DNA of 26,486 bases, taken from the IMG/VR virus record IMGVR_UViG_3300042924_002095, positions 1 to 26,486 of that record; one strand, 5' to 3'. The notes beneath the pieces were generated by a model that was given only the letters and a program-made list of their open reading frames with translations, did not search any database and was not told the origin of the DNA. The first letter of the stretch is position 1. Each line of letters begins with the position of its first letter. Below are positions 23,530-26,486 of the stretch, piece after piece. Source of the stretch: a virus. The position numbers were made by a program, and so were the translations under genes.

Positions 23530-23664
23530 ATGAAAGCCATACTATCCTTTACAGTAGCCTTGGCGGTTGTTGTCTCACCCGCTTTACTCGATCAAATCCC
23601 TACATTCGACTTCATGCCTGCTCTCGTGGCGGGCTTTGAGGCTCTAATTAACTTGCTTAAATAA
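23530..23664 (+). CDS. 44-aa small membrane-type peptide
   Basis: MKAILSFTVALAVVVSPALL is a hydrophobic N-terminus with one lysine, fitting a signal peptide or single membrane segment; the rest is DQIPTFDFMPALVAGFEALI and a short NLLK end. It starts 3 bases after the preceding stop behind GCC, and the next gene starts 4 bases after its stop. A small inner-membrane or exported peptide is likely. A holin is possible in principle, but no endolysin is next to it, so I do not claim this. Confidence 0.5.
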   Translation: MKAILSFTVALAVVVSPALLDQIPTFDFMPALVAGFEALINLLK

Positions 23665-23668
23665 ACTT

Positions 23669-23818
23669 ATGAAAACCTACAGAATAACTTGGAAAGAATA
23701 CGGAGAATTGCGTCAATGGTTTTGCAAGGCCTTGAGTAGAGGTCATGCGATTGAAAAGTGGATTGATCCAGATTCTGGATATACTTTGGAAATGATTGAT
23801 GCAGTAAACAAAATTTAA
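23669..23818 (+). CDS. 49-aa hypothetical protein
   Basis: MKTYRITWKEYGELRQWFCK, then ALSRGHAIEKWIDPDSGYTL and EMIDAVNKI. A small alpha/beta protein with a regular mix of aromatic and charged residues; not recognised. It starts 4 bases after the preceding gene, with the AAACTTATG start context shared by the genes at 22822 and 23888, and it ends just before a terminator-like hairpin. Confidence 0.55.
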   Translation: MKTYRITWKEYGELRQWFCKALSRGHAIEKWIDPDSGYTLEMIDAVNKI

Positions 23819-23827
23819 AGAATCCAA

Positions 23828-23872
23828 ACCTAGCAACGCCTCATCCTCTCGCGGGGATGGGGTTTTCTAGGT
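23828..23872 (+). terminator. Nested hairpin with T-run
   Basis: An inner stem CCTCATCC (23839-23846) with GGATGGGG (23855-23862), one G-U pair, is followed by TTTT, and the whole is enclosed by ACCTAG (23828-23833) and CTAGGT (23867-23872). The inner part looks like a Rho-independent terminator; the outer pairing could make a competing structure. It separates the genes at 23669-23818 and 23888-24085. Confidence 0.5.
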
Positions 23873-23887
23873 GCAAACCATAAACTT

Positions 23888-24085
23888 ATGCAAACAATGA
23901 CAAAGACAAACTACCAAGCTCTTTTAGAGCGTATCAAATCAGCCAATACTAAAACCGAGCTTATACATCGTGAGAATCAAATCACAAGGCATTACAATGC
24001 AGGAACAATTAGCGTTTCAGAGCTTTCCCGCTTAGACACAAAGATCATGGTTAAACTTGCAAATCTTGAGGAGGTGAACGCATGA
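23888..24085 (+). CDS. Small helical early-type protein
   Basis: 65 aa (MQTMTKTNYQALLERIKSAN, then TKTELIHRENQITRHYNAGT and ISVSELSRLDTKIMVKLANL). The pattern 'I...T.T....R...I..HY.AGTI...EL.RLD..IM' occurs in small genes of other phages and suggests a helical hairpin; the role is unknown. The leader has AAACTTATG and follows the nested hairpin. Its last codons (LEEVNA) contain GAGGAGGTG, which acts as the ribosome binding site of the next gene, and its stop overlaps the next start (ATGA). Confidence 0.6.
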   Translation: MQTMTKTNYQALLERIKSANTKTELIHRENQITRHYNAGTISVSELSRLDTKIMVKLANLEEVNA

Positions 24086-24294
24086 AAACAAGCAGGCGTG
24101 ACCAGGTAAACGACATTCAAGCGATTGACGAGCAAGGCAAGGTGCAAATCTGGCAGCTCTTCAAAAGCGAAGCTGGGTTATGGACATTGAGAGACGCGCA
24201 AGGTATTGAGATTGAGTTTGAAACAACTTTAAACCGATCCAAGCAAGCAATGCAGCGTTGCCTTCAGAACCGTGGATTGACGGCCAAAATTTAG
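24082..24294 (+). CDS. Small hypothetical protein
   Basis: 70 aa (MKTSRRDQVNDIQAIDEQGK, then VQIWQLFKSEAGLWTLRDAQ and a helix with NRSKQAMQRCLQNRGL). It appears to be a small beta-beta-alpha protein. It has the best Shine-Dalgarno sequence in the window (GAGGAGG, within the upstream gene) and overlaps that gene by four bases, so translation is coupled. Confidence 0.6.
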   Translation: MKTSRRDQVNDIQAIDEQGKVQIWQLFKSEAGLWTLRDAQGIEIEFETTLNRSKQAMQRCLQNRGLTAKI

Positions 24295-24324
24295 ATTGAG
24301 AGAGAAACTAAATAAATAAATAAA

Positions 24325-24537
24325 ATGAGAACTATTAAAAAAGAAAGAAAAGCAGGATATGAGAACGGAAAGATTGATGCTGAAAACCGCGATCGTCCAT
24401 TAGTATGGGATAATATTAGAAAGGCTAAAATGCCCAAAGACCATTGCTCGCCATTAATTGCGGCATACTGGGCAGGATGGATTGAGGGATTCAATGAAAA
24501 ATTGCCGCCCGAATTGTGCATAACAATAGCAGCCTAA
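24325..24537 (+). CDS. Small hypothetical protein
   Basis: 70 aa (MRTIKKERKAGYENGKIDAE, then NRDRPLVWDNIRKAKMPKDH, then CSPLIAAYWAGWIEGFNEKL and a short hydrophobic end). The 'AYWAGWIEGFNE' segment and the G-Y-x-x-G pattern resemble small helical domains that recur in phage early genes; I cannot name a family. The leader AAATAAATAAATAAAATG has no Shine-Dalgarno sequence. Confidence 0.58.
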   Translation: MRTIKKERKAGYENGKIDAENRDRPLVWDNIRKAKMPKDHCSPLIAAYWAGWIEGFNEKLPPELCITIAA

Positions 24538-24541
24538 AACC

Positions 24542-24751
24542 ATGAAACATAAAACCATCGGACAAGATACGCCTTTTTTAACCTATGCAATCTTTAAACG
24601 GATCGCAGCCAGGAAAGCTAAGGAAGATAAACGCAAGTTACTTAAAAAGAGAATAAAAGCTGAATTGAGAACCGTTATTTATAATCTTACTGGTTGGCGT
24701 TCTGACGCTTCTGAGGACGCAATCAGCATTGAGAAGCAAACCCAGTATTGA
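24542..24751 (+). CDS. Small basic helical protein
   Basis: 69 aa (MKHKTIGQDTPFLTYAIFKR, then IAARKAKEDKRKLLKKRIKA and ELRTVIYNLTGWRSDASEDA). A long basic helix rich in Lys and Arg in the middle suggests contact with nucleic acid or acidic partners. It starts 4 bases after the preceding stop, with AAAACCATG before the start, and is followed by 116 bases without a gene that contain further copies of ATTGAG. Confidence 0.52.
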   Translation: MKHKTIGQDTPFLTYAIFKRIAARKAKEDKRKLLKKRIKAELRTVIYNLTGWRSDASEDAISIEKQTQY

Positions 24752-24867
24752 GAGCCAATCTCATGCGTTTTACGTCCAAAGCACGGGAAAACCGATATTG
24801 AGGAACAAAACGCTTGCTTATTTAGTAAGAGAATATAAAAACAACGCACAAATTAGAAGAAAAAGAC

Positions 24868-25053
24868 ATGAAAACAAACATTGAGAACACAATTAGCATT
24901 AACGCAAAGCAAGCTTTTGATAATTACGTCATGTGGCTTGGATGGTATCCAGGTGATTACGCAGGTGCTACGGAGCAAGCAGGATTATTTATTGATAACA
25001 CCCAAGAGCTAGATCAGCTAGAGGGTCTATTGAGAGAGGTAGCTGGAAAATGA
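24868..25053 (+). CDS. Small hypothetical protein
   Basis: 61 aa (MKTNIENTISINAKQAFDNY, then VMWLGWYPGDYAGATEQAGL and FIDNTQELDQLEGLLREVAG). Acidic, with a Trp/Tyr/Gly-rich centre; not recognised. The start context is AAAAAGACATG. The stop overlaps the next start (ATGA). Confidence 0.55.
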   Translation: MKTNIENTISINAKQAFDNYVMWLGWYPGDYAGATEQAGLFIDNTQELDQLEGLLREVAGK

Positions 25054-25328
25054 TTGACGACAAACAAACTAGATACCCAAGGGCAAACAACGCTTACCAT
25101 AAGGCTAAGCGTGACAATGAAGAACGAGTTGACGCATTACTGGCAGAGTGCGAGAAAATGGAGGACGAATTGAGGGACAGAAATTACCTAATCAAAACAA
25201 TTTCCCATACGGTAAACTATTGGGAGGAAGTTTCCGAGCATGATTGCGAGTGCCGTTTTCCAATAGGCGGGTGCTTAAAGTGCGATATGAGAAGGATTAG
25301 GGAAGGAATAGAAAAATTAACACAATAA
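25050..25328 (+). CDS. Coiled-coil protein with cysteine cluster
   Basis: 92 aa. A charged helix with heptad-like spacing (NEERVDALLAECEKMEDELR) is followed by SEHDCECRFPIGGCLKCDMR, in which four cysteines (CEC ... C-x-x-C) could bind a zinc ion, and a final helix. It may be a small dimeric zinc protein; the function is unknown. It overlaps the preceding gene by four bases. Confidence 0.58.
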   Translation: MIDDKQTRYPRANNAYHKAKRDNEERVDALLAECEKMEDELRDRNYLIKTISHTVNYWEEVSEHDCECRFPIGGCLKCDMRRIREGIEKLTQ

Positions 25329-25332
25329 AGAC

Positions 25333-25557
25333 ATGAAACAAAGAAAAATAGTATTTAACTATGAGCAGGAGCTTGACCGAATAGACTGCCCTAATGAAGA
25401 TGTTGGGCAATGGCTTGAGAAACAAGCCCAAGAGATTCATTACAGAGAAACTGGAGAGGCTTACCACGTAACCCAAACAAGGCTTTTAATTCAAGAAGAT
25501 GGCAGTCACTTATTTTTTGTAACCTTACAGCCTTATTTCCAAACAATTAACCAATAA
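25333..25557 (+). CDS. Small hypothetical protein
   Basis: 74 aa (MKQRKIVFNYEQELDRIDCP, then NEDVGQWLEKQAQEIHYRET and a beta-like end with TRLLIQEDGSHLFFVTLQPY). Likely a compact alpha/beta protein; not recognised. It starts 4 bases after the preceding stop in the sequence TAAAGACATG, the same spacing and bases as before the following gene. Confidence 0.57.
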   Translation: MKQRKIVFNYEQELDRIDCPNEDVGQWLEKQAQEIHYRETGEAYHVTQTRLLIQEDGSHLFFVTLQPYFQTINQ

Positions 25558-25561
25558 AGAC

Positions 25562-25876
25562 ATGAATGAACAATTTAACACGCTCGTTGAGATAGTTTGC
25601 AGGCACTACAACGCCGATCCAAACTTCGTATTGAGCCGCAACCACAAGCACACAAGCACCACGCCGCGCAACATCATTGCAACGCTATGGAGTCGAGGAA
25701 CAACGCTCCAAGAGACTGCTAACCTACTTGGCTGGAAGTCAGCGCAACAGGTCTGCCACGCTAAGCACCGAGTCGCAGCATTAAGCGAGCTGCCTAGCCA
25801 TGCTTACCGCTTGAGATTGATTCTTGAGGAAGTAACCGAGAAGATTCCGTTTCTTACCGCCGAGATTGAGAAATAA
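25562..25876 (+). CDS. Stand-alone DnaA domain IV-like protein
   Basis: 104 aa. The pattern follows the C-terminal DNA-binding domain of DnaA: an N-terminal helix IVCRHYNADPNFVLSRN (the family's V-x-x-x-Y-x-V-x-x-x-x-L-x-S), then TPRNIIATLWSRGTTLQETA (PRNI at 35-38, matching PRQIAMYL), then NLLGWKSAQQVCHAKHRV (HAKHRV at 66-71, in place of HA-x-x-K-I). The ATPase domain is absent. Domain IV of DnaA reads DnaA boxes at origins; a free domain could bind the phage or host origin or occupy DnaA sites. Other Trp-repressor-like folds are possible. It starts 4 bases after the preceding stop (TAAAGACATG). Confidence 0.68.
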   Translation: MNEQFNTLVEIVCRHYNADPNFVLSRNHKHTSTTPRNIIATLWSRGTTLQETANLLGWKSAQQVCHAKHRVAALSELPSHAYRLRLILEEVTEKIPFLTAEIEK

Positions 25877-25905
25877 AACAAAACAAACAAACAAAGATAA
25901 AAAAT

Positions 25906-26283
25906 ATGAACATTGACGAATTAACACTAGGACAAATTAAACAAATCCAAGCACTTATTGGAAACGCGCAACCACCATTGACAACCTTACAATCAACTCA
26001 TCCGATGATCGGGCGGCGTTGCTTAATCCGCACCTATTCAGCAGGTGTTCACATTGGAACAGTGTTGGATGTGCAAGGTATGGAGTGCCATCTAAAAGAC
26101 TCATTGAGGCTCTGGAAATGGGGGGGCGGTGGATTATCGCTTTCAGCAGTAGCAAACAATGGTATTTCTGGCGGCAGACTAAATAAGACAGGAGAAGTTT
26201 ATTTAACCAACGTGATTGAGATTATCCCTACTACACCAGTTGCAGAGAAAACATTCACCAAATTTATTGAGGATGAAAAATAA
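25906..26283 (+). CDS. DUF6948-like phage protein
   Basis: 125 aa. The core matches a small phage family I know as DUF6948: MIGRRCLIRTYSAGVHIGTV, then CHLKDSLRLWKWGGGGLSLS with the Leu-Trp-x-Trp motif, then AVANNGISGG and VYLTNVIEIIPTTPV near the end. Members are found in early or accessory regions of many phages; no biochemical function is known to me. The N-terminal 33 residues are an extra helical part (DELTLGQIKQIQALIG). The leader is A-rich (AACAAACAAACAAAG). Its end overlaps the next gene. Confidence 0.72.
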   Translation: MNIDELTLGQIKQIQALIGNAQPPLTTLQSTHPMIGRRCLIRTYSAGVHIGTVLDVQGMECHLKDSLRLWKWGGGGLSLSAVANNGISGGRLNKTGEVYLTNVIEIIPTTPVAEKTFTKFIEDEK

Positions 26284-26446
26284 TTTAAAAGACGCTCACC
26301 ACGGCCACGAAGCTAATACTGGCTTTAGCTATGGCTCTGGCTATGGCTATGGCGATGGCTCTGGCGATGGCTATGGCTCTGGCGATGGCTATGGCGATGG
26401 CTCTGGCTATGGCTCTGGCGATGGCTCTGGCGATGGCTATGGCTAA
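26273..26446 (+). CDS. Gly-Tyr/Ser/Asp repeat protein, possibly shortened by a stop
   Basis: 57 aa from ATG at 26273: MKNNLKDAHHGHEANTGF, then an uninterrupted Gly-X repeat (X is Tyr, Ser or Asp) to a TAA at 26444. This start was chosen, rather than one 19 codons upstream, because the longer form would be read inside the DUF6948-like gene and the chosen ATG overlaps that gene's end (ATGAAAAATAA). The stop lies inside the repeat: unit 21 reads GGCTAA instead of GGCTAT, and six more units follow. A one-base change would extend the protein beyond the window. The function is unknown; such Gly/Tyr/Asp-rich chains are flexible and may bind metal or self-associate. Confidence 0.55.
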   Translation: MKNNLKDAHHGHEANTGFSYGSGYGYGDGSGDGYGSGDGYGDGSGYGSGDGSGDGYG

Positions 26447-26486
26447 GGCTATGGCTCTGGCGATGGCTATGGCGATCGCTCTGGCT
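26321..26486 (+). repeat. Hexanucleotide tandem repeat GGC-NNT, 27 units, reaching the window edge
   Basis: 27 six-base units plus four bases follow without a break. Almost all are GGCTAT, GGCTCT or GGCGAT; exceptions are GGCTTT and AGCTAT at the start, GGCTAA (unit 21) and CGCTCT (unit 27). All three + strand frames are nearly free of stops: one gives Gly-X, one gives Ala-Met/Leu, one gives Leu-Trp/Arg-Trp. Unit gain or loss keeps the frame. Confidence 0.9.

Larger units (their letters stand above)
24186..26271 (+). repeat. Dispersed ATTGAG hexamer, strongly enriched on one strand
   Basis: By hand I count 17 copies of ATTGAG on the + strand (for example 24186, 24205, 24211, 24295, 24481, 24664, 24728, 24747, 24797, 24880, 25029, 25169, 25630, 25865, 26103, 26215, 26266) and none of its complement. 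Copies lie in two codon frames and in non-coding gaps. Most are followed by A or G. Confidence 0.6.

Noticed and set aside
26470-26477. GCGATCGC, the HIP1 palindrome of many cyanobacteria
   Set aside because: Only one copy was seen, and it arises by a one-base change within the GGC-GAT repeat; it is not evidence for a cyanobacterial host.

Overview
The window is part of the genome of a tailed double-stranded DNA phage (or prophage), most likely a short-tailed podovirus. The evidence is a complete leftward run of virion genes: large terminase, portal, scaffold, an SU10-type major capsid protein, a head-tail connector, a large tail-nozzle-like protein, two fibre-like proteins and very large internal virion (ejection-type) proteins. 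There is no tape-measure, tail sheath or tail tube gene of the long-tailed kind. No rRNA, tRNA, CRISPR array or insertion sequence was seen.

Layout. About 1-21.35 kb is read leftward (minus strand). In order of transcription it holds five small genes, two of them cysteine-rich (21.35-20.1 kb); a small virion-like protein and the nozzle-like protein (20.1-17.3 kb); a fibre and a small family protein (17.3-16.1 kb); three internal-virion candidates (16.1-10.4 kb); the packaging block of TerS candidate, a protein with only sigma-70 region 4, TerL, a small gene and the portal (10.4-5.4 kb); a cluster of small basic proteins (5.4-4.1 kb); a terminator-like hairpin; then scaffold, capsid, decoration candidate, a small gene, connector and a second fibre cut by the left edge. 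About 21.35-22.54 kb is a mostly non-coding divergent control region. About 22.54-26.45 kb is read rightward and packed with small genes (44-157 aa) of the early or accessory kind, including a stand-alone DnaA domain IV-like protein and a DUF6948-like protein. It ends in a 27-unit hexanucleotide repeat that runs off the right edge.

Host. Most starts lack a Shine-Dalgarno sequence and sit behind A-rich or A/C-rich leaders, with recurring forms ending AAACTTATG, AAAGACATG and AAACCATG. This fits a host that relies little on Shine-Dalgarno pairing, such as Bacteroidota or Verrucomicrobiota, but the window alone cannot fix the host.

How the genes work together. The leftward unit builds the particle: scaffold and capsid protein form the procapsid on the portal, TerS/TerL pump in DNA, the connector, nozzle and fibres finish the tail, and the internal proteins are presumably ejected with the DNA. 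The sigma region 4 protein inside the packaging operon is the best candidate for a regulator of this late unit. The rightward unit probably acts early on replication or host physiology; no polymerase, lysis or integrase gene lies in the window.
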